From JBFMAE01 sp040756085 (lineage in GTDB: Bacteria; Desulfobacterota; BSN033; UBA1163), in NCBI GenBank assembly GCA_040756085.1, contig JBFMAE010000092.1, positions 1 to 15,014 on the forward strand: a DNA stretch of 15,014 bases. Direction: 5' to 3'. Below the pieces are notes generated by a model. That model saw only the letters and a list, made by a program, of their open reading frames with translations. It was not told where the DNA came from and did no database searches. A program made the position numbers and the translations under genes. This document shows, in pieces, positions 6,725 through 13,311 of this stretch. How positions within the stretch are numbered: the stretch's first letter is position 1; each line of letters begins with the position of its first letter.

Positions 6725-6830
6725 ACCCCGTATATCCTCGCCTTAAAGGACGGGGCTTTTCTTTATCTTTGGATTTGAAATTGCTTTCATCCCCAGTCTG
6801 AAGCTTGGGGCTTTCGGGATTATACGGGGT
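6725..6830. mobile_element. Miniature hairpin-rich element 2, between rel and the export operon
   Basis: A perfect 10-bp terminal inverted repeat ACCCCGTATA (6725-6734) with TATACGGGGT (6821-6830), flanked by GTAAA on the left and AAAGG on the right. Inside, CCCCGT (6726-6731) can also pair with ACGGGG around 6750, and a CCCCA..TGGGG hairpin follows CAT at 6788. Shared with element 1: the CCCCGT/ACGGGG ends, the TTTATCTT segment and the ATCCCCA..CTG..TGGGGCTTTC block. It may separate the divergent transcription units; it ends 31 bases before the promoter of the export operon. Confidence 0.6.
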
Positions 6831-6861
6831 AAAGGAGGGTAATGGGGGATTTGAAAAAGTT

Positions 6862-6890
6862 TTGACAGTCAGGGAAGGGGAATCTATAAT
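6862..6890 (+). promoter_or_regulatory. Perfect-consensus sigma-70 promoter of the export operon
   Basis: TTGACA (6862-6867), exactly 17 bases, TATAAT (6885-6890): both hexamers and the spacer match consensus. Transcription should start near 6897, giving a leader of about 25 bases to the ATG at 6922. It also shows that the earlier in-frame ATG at 6889 lies within the -10 box and cannot be the start. Confidence 0.85.
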
Positions 6891-6921
6891 GTGTTTGCAA
6901 ATATCTGGGAAAGGGCTCTCG

Positions 6922-7926
6922 ATGAAACGATTCCTTTTTGGTATTTTAATTGCGGTAGCCATTGCCGGCCTCCTCTATTATCTCCTCACACAAGACAAGG
7001 AGGGAGGAAATACTTTCATCAAGGTCTCTGGAAATATTGAAACCACAGAGGTGGATGTCGGGTTTAAGATCGCCGGAAGGATTGTTAGCCTCACAGTCCA
7101 GGAGGGGGATTGGATTGAAAAAGGAAAAGAACTGGCTAGACTGGATGATGAGGACCTGCGCCTGCGTCTCGAATTGGCCCGAGCTACATTAATGTCGGCC
7201 CGGGCTCGTTTGAGTAAGCTCCTGGCAGGCTCGAGGCCAGAGGAATTGAGGGAAGCAGAGGCCAGCCTGAATCAGGCCAAGTTTGATCTGGAGAATAAGC
7301 AGGTCCAGTATGAACGTATGAAGACCCTCTTTCAGAGCCGAGTCATTCCTAAAGAGACTCTGGACAATGCAGAGACGGGGTTTAAGATCGCAAAGGAATC
7401 CTTTCAGAAGGCAATGGAAAGATACCTGCTGGTGAAAGAGGGGCCGAGGAAAGAGGATATCGAAGATGCTAGAGCCCAAGTGGATCAAGCCAAGGCTTCT
7501 CTGAAGCTTGCGGAGACACAGCTCAGTTACACGGTGCTCACCTCCCCCCTTTCCGGAGTCGTTCTGGTCAAATCGGGCGCGATCGGTGAGGTGGTCAATC
7601 CAGGCACCTCAATCCTCACCCTGGCCGATATCGAAAATGTCTGGTTAAAGGCTTATATCTCTGAGACCGATCTCAGTAAGGTGAAGTGGGGCCAAGAGGT
7701 GGTCGTCACCACAGATCTTCGTCCCAAGAAAGAGTATCAAGGGAAAATTTCCTTCATTTCCTCCCAGGCCGAATTCACGCCCAAACAGATTCAGACGGAA
7801 AAGGAGAGGGTGACCCTGGTATATCGGATAAAAGTGGATATCCCAAATCGTGATCGGGAATTGAAGCCCGGGATGCCAGCCGACGGACGGATTCTGCTGG
7901 CGCCGTCCTCGTCATCAAAGCCTTAG
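6922..7926 (+). CDS. HlyD/YbhG-type periplasmic adaptor (membrane fusion protein)
   Basis: A 334-residue inner-membrane-anchored adaptor that links an ABC-2 exporter to an outer-membrane channel. Seen: an N-terminal membrane anchor (MKRFLFGILIAVAIAGLLYYLL). A lipoyl/barrel half motif follows (VDVGFKIAGRIVSLTVQEGDWIEKG). Next comes a long two-stranded coiled-coil hairpin rich in heptads (about residues 70-190, LRLELARATLMSARARL to VDQAKASLKLAETQLSY). The second lipoyl half is TSPLSGVVLVKSGAIGEVVNPG, and a beta-barrel ends at LKPGMPADGRI. The start at 6922 follows GGGAAAGGG and lies downstream of the promoter; upstream ATGs at 6805 and 6889 are in the same frame but are not transcribed from it. 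It is the first gene of the operon, in the same order as E. coli ybhG-ybhF-ybhS-ybhR. No outer-membrane channel gene lies here, so a TolC-like protein would have to come from elsewhere. Confidence 0.9.
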   Translation: MKRFLFGILIAVAIAGLLYYLLTQDKEGGNTFIKVSGNIETTEVDVGFKIAGRIVSLTVQEGDWIEKGKELARLDDEDLRLRLELARATLMSARARLSKLLAGSRPEELREAEASLNQAKFDLENKQVQYERMKTLFQSRVIPKETLDNAETGFKIAKESFQKAMERYLLVKEGPRKEDIEDARAQVDQAKASLKLAETQLSYTVLTSPLSGVVLVKSGAIGEVVNPGTSILTLADIENVWLKAYISETDLSKVKWGQEVVVTTDLRPKKEYQGKISFISSQAEFTPKQIQTEKERVTLVYRIKVDIPNRDRELKPGMPADGRILLAPSSSSKP

Positions 7927-7941
7927 AGATTTAAGCAATGG

Positions 7942-8109
7942 GACGAAAATCCGAAATCCCTGCCTACCGGCAGGCAGGCGAATTTCGAAACTCGAAACAA
8001 ATCCAAAATTCAAATCTCAAAATTTGAAAACACTTCTTTTTGTTTGGGTCATTTGTATTTTGAACATTCGTGCTTGTTTCGAATTTAGAGTTTCGTGCTT
8101 CGAATTAGG
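7942..8109. repeat. Palindromic tandem-word array (word type CGAAATC), with inserted GGCAGGCAGG hairpin
   Basis: The 257-base gap between adaptor and first ATPase is filled by words such as CGAAAATC, CGAAATCC, CGAATTT, CGAAACT, CGAAACA and CAAATCT (left arm 7942-8030). They face TTTGTATT, TTTCGAATT, GTTTCGTG and CTTCGAATT words (right arm 8047-8109), imperfectly complementary. A separate hairpin, CCTGCCT-ACCGGC-AGGCAGG (7959-7978), interrupts the left arm. No promoter or gene is visible in it. A short AAGGT (8176-8180) before the next ATG is the only translation signal. Confidence 0.65.
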
Positions 8110-8183
8110 AGACTCCCTACACTCACCCTACGATTCATTTATTTCTTACTTACATTTTCGGTTATAAGAGTGCGTAAGGTCTG

Positions 8184-9113
8184 ATGTTATCCATTCAAAC
8201 CACCAGCCTGACCAAAACCTTTGGATCGTTGATCGCTGTCAACCAACTGAACCTGGAAGTGAAGACCGGGGAGATCTTTGGTCTGGTAGGTCCGGATGCG
8301 TCTGGGAAAACGACCACTCTTCGGATGCTATGTGGAATTCTTCCTCCAGACGGAGGAGAGGCAACGGTGGCGGGATGTGATATTCGGAAAGAGACAGAGT
8401 CTTTGAAAGAAAAAGTAGGTTATCTTCCACAGAGGTTTGGACTCTATGGGGACCTCACGGTTCTTGAGAACATCCATTTCTATGCAGATCTCTATCAGGT
8501 CCCAAAGAAAAGCAGAACAGAACGGATAGAAAGGCTCCTTCAGTTTGCCAATCTGAAGCCCTTTGGAAAGCGAAAGTCTCAGGATCTCTCCGGCGGGATG
8601 AAACAGAAGCTCGGGTTGATCTGTGCCCTGATCCATACTCCACAGATCCTTTTTTTGGATGAACCGACCGCAGGCGTTGATCCCCTCTCAAGAAGGGATT
8701 TCTGGATCATCCTCTATGATCTGTTGAAAGAGGGGGTGACCATCCTTTTTTCAACCTCTTATCTGGATGAAGCCGAGCGATGCAGCCACATCGGGATGAT
8801 CTATCAGGGGGAGCTCTTAATCGCAGATACTCCCTCTGCCGTAAAGGCTCAAACGAAGGGGAGGATTTTAGAACTCCGGACAGAGAATAATCAGAGAAGT
8901 ATGCGAATGCTCGAAGGTGTTGAATTACTTCGAGGCTTCGTCTTGTCCGGAGATAAAATCCATGTGCTCGTGGATGACCCCCGGGAAGGCGAGAGGGTGA
9001 TTCGTGAGACGATAAAGGCACAGGGAATGGAGATCCTGGAACTAATGGAGGTCAGCCCCTCCCTCGAAGATGCTTTTGTCTCAATAGTAAGGGAGAGGAA
9101 AAAATATAATTAA
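8184..9113 (+). CDS. ABC-2 exporter ATPase 1 (YbhF N-terminal-half type)
   Basis: A 309-residue ATPase equivalent to the first nucleotide-binding half of E. coli YbhF, here a separate gene. Seen: Walker A GPDASGKTT (36-44), Q-loop Q83, an intact ABC signature LSGGM (135-139), Walker B ILFLDE with catalytic Glu160, and D-loop GVD. The switch histidine is missing: the H-loop reads STSYLDEAE, with Ser192 where His is expected. The C-terminal tail SPSLEDAFVSI is typical of drug/ABC-2 ATPases. It should pair with ATPase 2 beneath the two permeases. The gene stands 257 bases after the adaptor, across a palindromic repeat array. Its own ribosome binding site (AAGGT, 3 bases before ATG) is modest. 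The substrate is unknown; related systems export drugs, cations or glycolipids. Confidence 0.9.
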   Translation: MLSIQTTSLTKTFGSLIAVNQLNLEVKTGEIFGLVGPDASGKTTTLRMLCGILPPDGGEATVAGCDIRKETESLKEKVGYLPQRFGLYGDLTVLENIHFYADLYQVPKKSRTERIERLLQFANLKPFGKRKSQDLSGGMKQKLGLICALIHTPQILFLDEPTAGVDPLSRRDFWIILYDLLKEGVTILFSTSYLDEAERCSHIGMIYQGELLIADTPSAVKAQTKGRILELRTENNQRSMRMLEGVELLRGFVLSGDKIHVLVDDPREGERVIRETIKAQGMEILELMEVSPSLEDAFVSIVRERKKYN

Positions 9114-9171
9114 GAGTTATGAATTTAGAATTATGAATCAACTACGAATTAATAACTCATAACTCATAACT
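9112..9171. repeat. Palindromic period-7 array filling the ATPase 1-ATPase 2 gap (word type ATAACTC)
   Basis: The left arm (9112-9139) holds GAGTTAT, GAATTTA, GAATTAT. The right arm (9145-9171) holds AATTA, ATAACTC, ATAACTC, ATAACT. The arms pair imperfectly with a loop near 9140-9145. The array begins within the stop codon of ATPase 1 and ends at the base before the ATG of ATPase 2, leaving no room for a ribosome binding site. Confidence 0.75.
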
Positions 9172-10107
9172 ATGCCAACGTTTGCGGTTGAAGTAGAAGA
9201 TCTGGTTAAAACCTTCGGGGATTTTGTTGCAGTGGACCACATTAATTTCCAGGTGAACCACGGAGAAATCTTCGGATTTCTGGGGCCCAATGGTGCTGGG
9301 AAATCCACGACCATTCGTATGCTCTGTGGCCTCTTGATGCCCACGGCTGGGAAAGGGAGTGTGGCAGGATTTGATATCAAGGGTGAGCCAGAGAAGGTTA
9401 AACAGGTAATCGGTTACATGTCTCAAAAATTCTCACTCTACGAAGATCTGACGGTATTTGAAAATCTCCGTTTTTTTGGAGGAATTTATGGCCTATCCGG
9501 TTCTGTTCAGAAGAGAAGGGAGGAGCAGGCTCTGGAGATGGCCGGGCTGAAGGAACTCCGGGACCAGATCACCCGGACATTAGCGGTCGGCTGGAAACAG
9601 CGTCTCGCATTGGGCTGTGCCATTCTCCATGAACCTTCTATCCTTTTTCTGGATGAACCCACCGCGGGCGTCGATCCAATCTCGCGAAGGGATTTCTGGA
9701 GTTCGATCCGCGAAATGGGAGAAAGAGGCGTGACGACCTTTGTCACGACTCACTACATGGATGAAGCGGAATATTGCGATCGGTTAGCCCTGATCTATCA
9801 GGGGAAGATCATTGCTTTGGGGACCCCTTCTGAATTGAAATTGAAGACCCTGTCACAGGGGGTGATGGAGGTGGAATGTGATCCCCTCATGAGCGCCTTA
9901 GACCTTCTTAAAAAGGAACCCTGGATCTCTGAATCGGCAATATTCGGAGATAGCCTTCATGTGATCGTTAAGGAAGGGGTCGATGCAGAACAGGAGGTGA
10001 CCGTTCTCTTTCAGAAATACGGGATTCTCCTGAAAAGGATGAACCGGATCAGACCTTCGTTAGAGGATGTCTTCGTTTCGTTGATTGAAGAAGAGGAGGA
10101 GAAGTGA
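9172..10107 (+). CDS. ABC-2 exporter ATPase 2 (YbhF C-terminal-half type)
   Basis: A 311-residue ATPase corresponding to the second half of YbhF. Seen: Walker A GPNGAGKST (38-46), Q-loop Q85, Walker B ILFLDE with Glu162, D-loop GVD, and an intact switch His194 in VTTHYMDEAE. The ABC signature is degenerate: LAVGW (137-141) stands where LSGGQ is expected, followed by the usual KQRLALG. With ATPase 1 this gives one complete and one degenerate composite ATP site. The ATG at 9172 directly follows a tandem repeat arm with no Shine-Dalgarno sequence, yet the encoded N terminus (FAVEVEDLVKTFGDFVAVD) is normal for the family. The 3' end overlaps the next gene by four bases (GTGA), so the permease is probably translationally coupled. 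Confidence 0.9.
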   Translation: MPTFAVEVEDLVKTFGDFVAVDHINFQVNHGEIFGFLGPNGAGKSTTIRMLCGLLMPTAGKGSVAGFDIKGEPEKVKQVIGYMSQKFSLYEDLTVFENLRFFGGIYGLSGSVQKRREEQALEMAGLKELRDQITRTLAVGWKQRLALGCAILHEPSILFLDEPTAGVDPISRRDFWSSIREMGERGVTTFVTTHYMDEAEYCDRLALIYQGKIIALGTPSELKLKTLSQGVMEVECDPLMSALDLLKKEPWISESAIFGDSLHVIVKEGVDAEQEVTVLFQKYGILLKRMNRIRPSLEDVFVSLIEEEEEK

Positions 10108-11237
10108 GCCCCTCTCGCACCTGGGCGATTGCCCGGAAGGAGTTTCTCCACATCTCTCGTGATTTGAGGAGTCTTGCATTGGTCATATTGATGCCAGCGC
10201 TCTTGATGCTCCTCTTTGGGTATGCCGTCACCCTCGATGTGAAGAAAGTACCGATGGCCGTTTTGGATCGTGATGGAGCCCAAGAGAGTCTATCTTTTGT
10301 CCATCGATTCAGCGGTTCCCCTTATTTCGACCTTCACCTTTTTGTTCAAGATGAAAAGGAGATGAAGAGGCTTATCGACGAAGGAGCCATCAAGATGGGA
10401 TTGGTCCTCCCGTGGGATTTCTCAAAGACGGTGAAGGCCGGGAAAAAGGCCATTGTCCAGATATTGCTGGACGGAAGCGATTCCAATTCTGCGAATATCA
10501 TTCTCAGCTATGTCCAAGCGGTTGCCCGGGAATACACACAGGAAAAGACTTTCTTAAAAATAGAACGGATGGGGAGGAGAAGGCCGAATCCACCGGTGGA
10601 GGGTCGAACGAGAATTTGGTTTAATGAAGAACTGGAGTCGAAGAATTATTTTATTCCGGGACTGGTAGCAGTGATCATATCGATCATCGGTGTGCTCCTC
10701 ACCGGTCAGGTGATCGTTCGGGAATGGGAGAAAGGGACCATGGAACTCCTCATCTCCACTCCGGTTCGAAAAGGTGAATTGATCATTGGAAAATTGTTTC
10801 CGTATTTTTTCTTAGGACTTTTGGACTTATGTCTGGCCGTTCTGATGGGCGTATGGGTCTTTCAGGTTCCTTTAAGAGGAACCCCCGTCCTCCTTTTTCT
10901 CCTCTCTTGTATCTATCTTATCGTGGCTTTGGCTCTCGGTTTGACCATCTCCACCATCGCCAGGACACAGCTTCAAGCGAATCAAATGGCCATGATCATC
11001 GGCTTCCTTCCTACGTTTCTTCTTTCAGGGTTTACCTTTGCCATCGCCAACATGCCCTTTTGGCTCCAGATCATCACTTATGGAATTGCCCCTCGTTATT
11101 ATGTGACGATCGTGAAGGAAATCTTTCTGAAAGGGTCTGACATCACATTTTTATGGAAAGAGACCTTTATTTTAGTTGGAATGGGCCTATTAGGTCTTTT
11201 GATTGCGATCAAGATTTTTAAAAAGGAGTTGAGGTAA
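10104..11237 (+). CDS. ABC-2 type permease 1 (YbhS-like)
   Basis: A 377-residue inner-membrane subunit of the exporter. Seen: a first membrane helix near 22-44 (SLALVILMPALLMLLFGYAV) after the amphipathic RKEFLHISRDLRS. A large extracytoplasmic domain follows (about 45-178, with VLDRDGAQESLSFVHRF and ILLDGSDSNSANI). Five more helices complete it: IPGLVAVIISIIGVLLTGQV, a helix over LFPYFFLGLLDLCLAVLMG, LLFLLSCIYLIVALALGL, AMIIGFLPTFLLSGFTFAI and FILVGMGLLGLLIAIKIF. The cytoplasmic REWEKGTMELLISTPV segment is a hallmark of ABC-2 permeases, and the 6-helix layout matches YbhS/YbhR. The GTG start overlaps the upstream stop (GTGA) and has GAGGAGGAG upstream within the ATPase gene. Product and substrate direction are export; the substrate cannot be read from sequence. 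Confidence 0.9.
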   Translation: MSPSRTWAIARKEFLHISRDLRSLALVILMPALLMLLFGYAVTLDVKKVPMAVLDRDGAQESLSFVHRFSGSPYFDLHLFVQDEKEMKRLIDEGAIKMGLVLPWDFSKTVKAGKKAIVQILLDGSDSNSANIILSYVQAVAREYTQEKTFLKIERMGRRRPNPPVEGRTRIWFNEELESKNYFIPGLVAVIISIIGVLLTGQVIVREWEKGTMELLISTPVRKGELIIGKLFPYFFLGLLDLCLAVLMGVWVFQVPLRGTPVLLFLLSCIYLIVALALGLTISTIARTQLQANQMAMIIGFLPTFLLSGFTFAIANMPFWLQIITYGIAPRYYVTIVKEIFLKGSDITFLWKETFILVGMGLLGLLIAIKIFKKELR

Positions 11238-11251
11238 AAAAAAGAAAAAGA

Positions 11252-11340
11252 AGGATGGAATGCTGGAATGATGGAATAATGACACAAAAAAGACTTTAAT
11301 TTTTGCCCAATATTCCAATATTCCAGTATTCCAACATTCC
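11252..11340. repeat. Palindromic period-8 array between the permease genes (word type TGGAATGC)
   Basis: The left arm (11252-11283) holds TGGAATGC, TGGAATGA, TGGAATAA. The right arm (11309-11340) holds AATATTCC twice, AGTATTCC, AACATTCC. The TGGAAT cores pair perfectly and the mismatches fall on the variable positions of the words. An A-rich/T-rich loop of about 25 bases separates the arms. AAAAGG at 11341-11346, right after the array, may serve as the ribosome binding site of permease 2. Confidence 0.75.
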
Positions 11341-11351
11341 AAAAGGTTTTT

Positions 11352-12482
11352 ATGTTTAACAGAGTTCGATACTTTTTCGTTAAAGAGTTGATTCAGGTTT
11401 TAAGAGATAAAAGGTTAAGGATCACCCTCATCTTCCCACCCATCTTTCAATTGATCGTTTTCGGTTACGCTGCAAATTTGGATGTGAAACATATCGCTAC
11501 TGCTTTTCGGGATCTTGATCAGAGTGTCGATTCGAGGAATCTCATCGCTCGATTTTGCAGTTCGAAATATTTCAAAACCATCTCTTATCCTCAACATCCG
11601 CAGGAGATCGAAGATCTCATCAAAAAGGGGGAAATTGCCCTCAGCATCGATATCCCCAACGGTTTTTCGAAAAAATTAAAGAAGGGCGATACTGCTACTA
11701 TCCAGATCATTGTCGATGGAACGGAGTCGAATACGGCAATGATTGCCTTAGGCTATGTGAGTAGAATTCTTTCAGAATATTCGACTGAGGTGATTACGAA
11801 GAGGCTTAATCGAGAAGGGGTGATGGATTTCGAGGAAGCCGGAGTGGAATTGGCACACCGAACCTGGTTCAACCCCAATTTTGAAAGTCGATACTTTTTT
11901 GTGCCAGGGGTCATTGCTTCCATTGCTTTTCTTATTCCCATTATTTTGACGGCTCAAGCGGTTGTGAGGGAGCGAGAAATAGGGACGCTCGAACAGATCA
12001 TGGTCACCCCAATTCGTCCTTGGGAACTGGTTGTGGGAAAGACGCTTCCCTTTGCGTTGATCGGTTTTCTCGATGTTATCATGATTGCCCTCATCGGTGT
12101 ATTCTGGTTTGAAGTTCCTCTTCGTGGAAATCCTTTTGTTCTTTTATTTGGTAGCCTTCTCTTCCTGATGAGTTCGGTAGGTGTTGGCCTTTTCATCTCA
12201 ACTATCTCTTCGACACAGCAACAGGCTCAGATCTCTACTTTCTTTTTTATGATGCCTGCCTTTATCCTATCCGGTTTTGCCTTTCCCTTAGAGAACATGC
12301 CCGAATGGCTCCAATATATTACCTACATCAATCCATTAAGATACTTTTTAATCATTATCCGGGGTGTCTTTTTGAAGGGGATTGGTTTGGATATCCTCTG
12401 GCCTCAGATGCTGGCATTGGCCATTTTGGGAGGGTTTATGATCCTTTTAAGCTCACTGAGATTCCAGAAAAGATTAAAATAG
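11352..12482 (+). CDS. ABC-2 type permease 2 (YbhR-like)
   Basis: A 376-residue partner of permease 1, with the same plan: VKELIQVLRDKRLR amphipathic start, helix 1 near 24-44 (ITLIFPPIFQLIVFGYAA). An extracytoplasmic domain follows (FRDLDQSVDSRNLIARF, IIVDGTESNTAMIALGYV), then five helices beginning VPGVIASIAFLIPIILTAQAV. The ABC-2 hallmark VREREIGTLEQIMVTPIRP is present, and the last helix is LALAILGGFMILLSSL. The two permeases share ECD motifs (DGSDSN/DGTESN) and clearly arose by duplication. It is the last gene of the operon, separated from permease 1 by a palindromic period-8 array, while permease 1 overlaps the ATPase. The next spacer (12488-12587) could act as an end-of-operon hairpin. 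Confidence 0.9.
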   Translation: MFNRVRYFFVKELIQVLRDKRLRITLIFPPIFQLIVFGYAANLDVKHIATAFRDLDQSVDSRNLIARFCSSKYFKTISYPQHPQEIEDLIKKGEIALSIDIPNGFSKKLKKGDTATIQIIVDGTESNTAMIALGYVSRILSEYSTEVITKRLNREGVMDFEEAGVELAHRTWFNPNFESRYFFVPGVIASIAFLIPIILTAQAVVREREIGTLEQIMVTPIRPWELVVGKTLPFALIGFLDVIMIALIGVFWFEVPLRGNPFVLLFGSLLFLMSSVGVGLFISTISSTQQQAQISTFFFMMPAFILSGFAFPLENMPEWLQYITYINPLRYFLIIIRGVFLKGIGLDILWPQMLALAILGGFMILLSSLRFQKRLK

Positions 12483-12487
12483 AAAGG

Positions 12488-12587
12488 CTCCAAGGGGTCA
12501 AGGGTTCAAGTGGTCAAGTGAAAATCTTAGAGAATAAAAATTTAGTCCACTGAACACTAGAACCCATGAACCCTGGAACCCTTAGGA
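12488..12587. repeat. Palindromic period-8 array after the export operon (word type CAAGGGTT)
   Basis: The left arm (12488-12520) holds CAAGGGGT, CAAGGGTT, CAAGTGGT, CAAGTGAA. The right arm (12546-12587) holds TGAACACT, AGAACCCA, TGAACCCT, GGAACCCT. The arms pair imperfectly around an AT-rich loop (12521-12545). It occupies most of the gap between permease 2 and the glycosylase gene. It could terminate or stabilise the operon mRNA, but no T-run follows the stem. Confidence 0.7.
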
Positions 12588-12621
12588 ATGAGGTCGAAGA
12601 GGAAAACTGGGTGGTAACCTC

Positions 12622-13275
12622 ATGAAGAAACTGCTGATGGAAATTTACCGGAAGCTATACCAGGCTTACGGGCCACGACACTGGTGGCCTGGCGAGACCA
12701 CCTTTGAGGTGATGGTGGGAGCGATCCTCACTCAAAATACTTCTTGGAAAAATGTGGAAAAGGCAATTCAACAACTTAAGGAGAAAAAGGTTTTAGATAC
12801 GAAAGGGATCCATCAACTTAAAAAATCACAGCTTGCCTCTCTCATCAAATCATCAGGTTACTATCGAATCAAGGCAGATCGGTTGAAGACCTTTGCGAAT
12901 TTTCTATTTGAAAATTACGAGGGAAATGTTAACAGGATGAGAAAAGAAGAACTCAAATCGTTGAGGGCAAAGCTACTCGGGGTCAAAGGGATTGGACCTG
13001 AAACGGCAGATAGCATCCTCCTCTACGGCCTGAAAAAACCCATTTTTGTTGTGGATGCCTATACGAAAAGGATCCTTTCACGGCATGGGGTAGTCTCAGA
13101 GGGGGCTACCTATGAAGATGTCCAGAGACTCTTTATGGAAAATCTTCCCCCGGATGAGAGGTTATTCAATGAATATCATGCATTGCTCGTCCATCTTGGG
13201 AAGACACTGTGTAAAAGGGTGCCAAGATGTGATATATGTCCATTAAAAAGGATGAAAATAGGAAATAGGAAATAG
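12622..13275 (+). CDS. Endonuclease III-superfamily DNA glycosylase (HhH-GPD), MagIII-like
   Basis: A 217-residue base-excision repair enzyme. Seen: WWPGETTFEVMVGAILTQNT (21-40), SGYYRIKADRL, a helix-hairpin-helix VKGIGPETAD (121-130) and the catalytic Asp145 in VVDAYTKR. The lysine of bifunctional endonuclease III (GRKTAN) is replaced by Glu127, so a lyase is unlikely. The WWP start, LTQNT, KGIG.E.AD pattern and length recall the 3-methyladenine glycosylase MagIII of Helicobacter, by memory of that family. The C terminus has Cys197-x5-Cys203-x2-Cys206, three of the four iron-sulfur ligands; the fourth is absent. The final codons (MKIGNRK) are read from a period-7 repeat that follows, so the end may be altered. 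There is no strong ribosome binding site, though GGGTGG lies at 12610-12615. Confidence 0.8.
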   Translation: MKKLLMEIYRKLYQAYGPRHWWPGETTFEVMVGAILTQNTSWKNVEKAIQQLKEKKVLDTKGIHQLKKSQLASLIKSSGYYRIKADRLKTFANFLFENYEGNVNRMRKEELKSLRAKLLGVKGIGPETADSILLYGLKKPIFVVDAYTKRILSRHGVVSEGATYEDVQRLFMENLPPDERLFNEYHALLVHLGKTLCKRVPRCDICPLKRMKIGNRK

Positions 13276-13297
13276 AAAGTGGGAAGTTAGAAATATT
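13255..13297. repeat. Period-7 purine-rich array overlapping the glycosylase 3' end
   Basis: Units of the type GAAATAG, GAAATAG, AAAGTGG, GAAGTTA, GAAATAT at constant 7-base spacing. The array starts inside the coding region: the last seven sense codons and the TAG stop (13273-13275) of the glycosylase are read from it. It is not clearly complementary to the second array at 13312-13339. Confidence 0.65.
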
Positions 13298-13311
13298 TTC
13301 CATAAGCTGCT

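Noticed and set aside
6805..6921. A longer adaptor protein starting at 6805 or at the ATG at 6889.
   Set aside because: Both starts lie upstream of, or within, a perfect TTGACA-N17-TATAAT promoter, and the first overlaps the miniature element; the ATG at 6922 has its own GGGAAAGGG and starts the membrane anchor.
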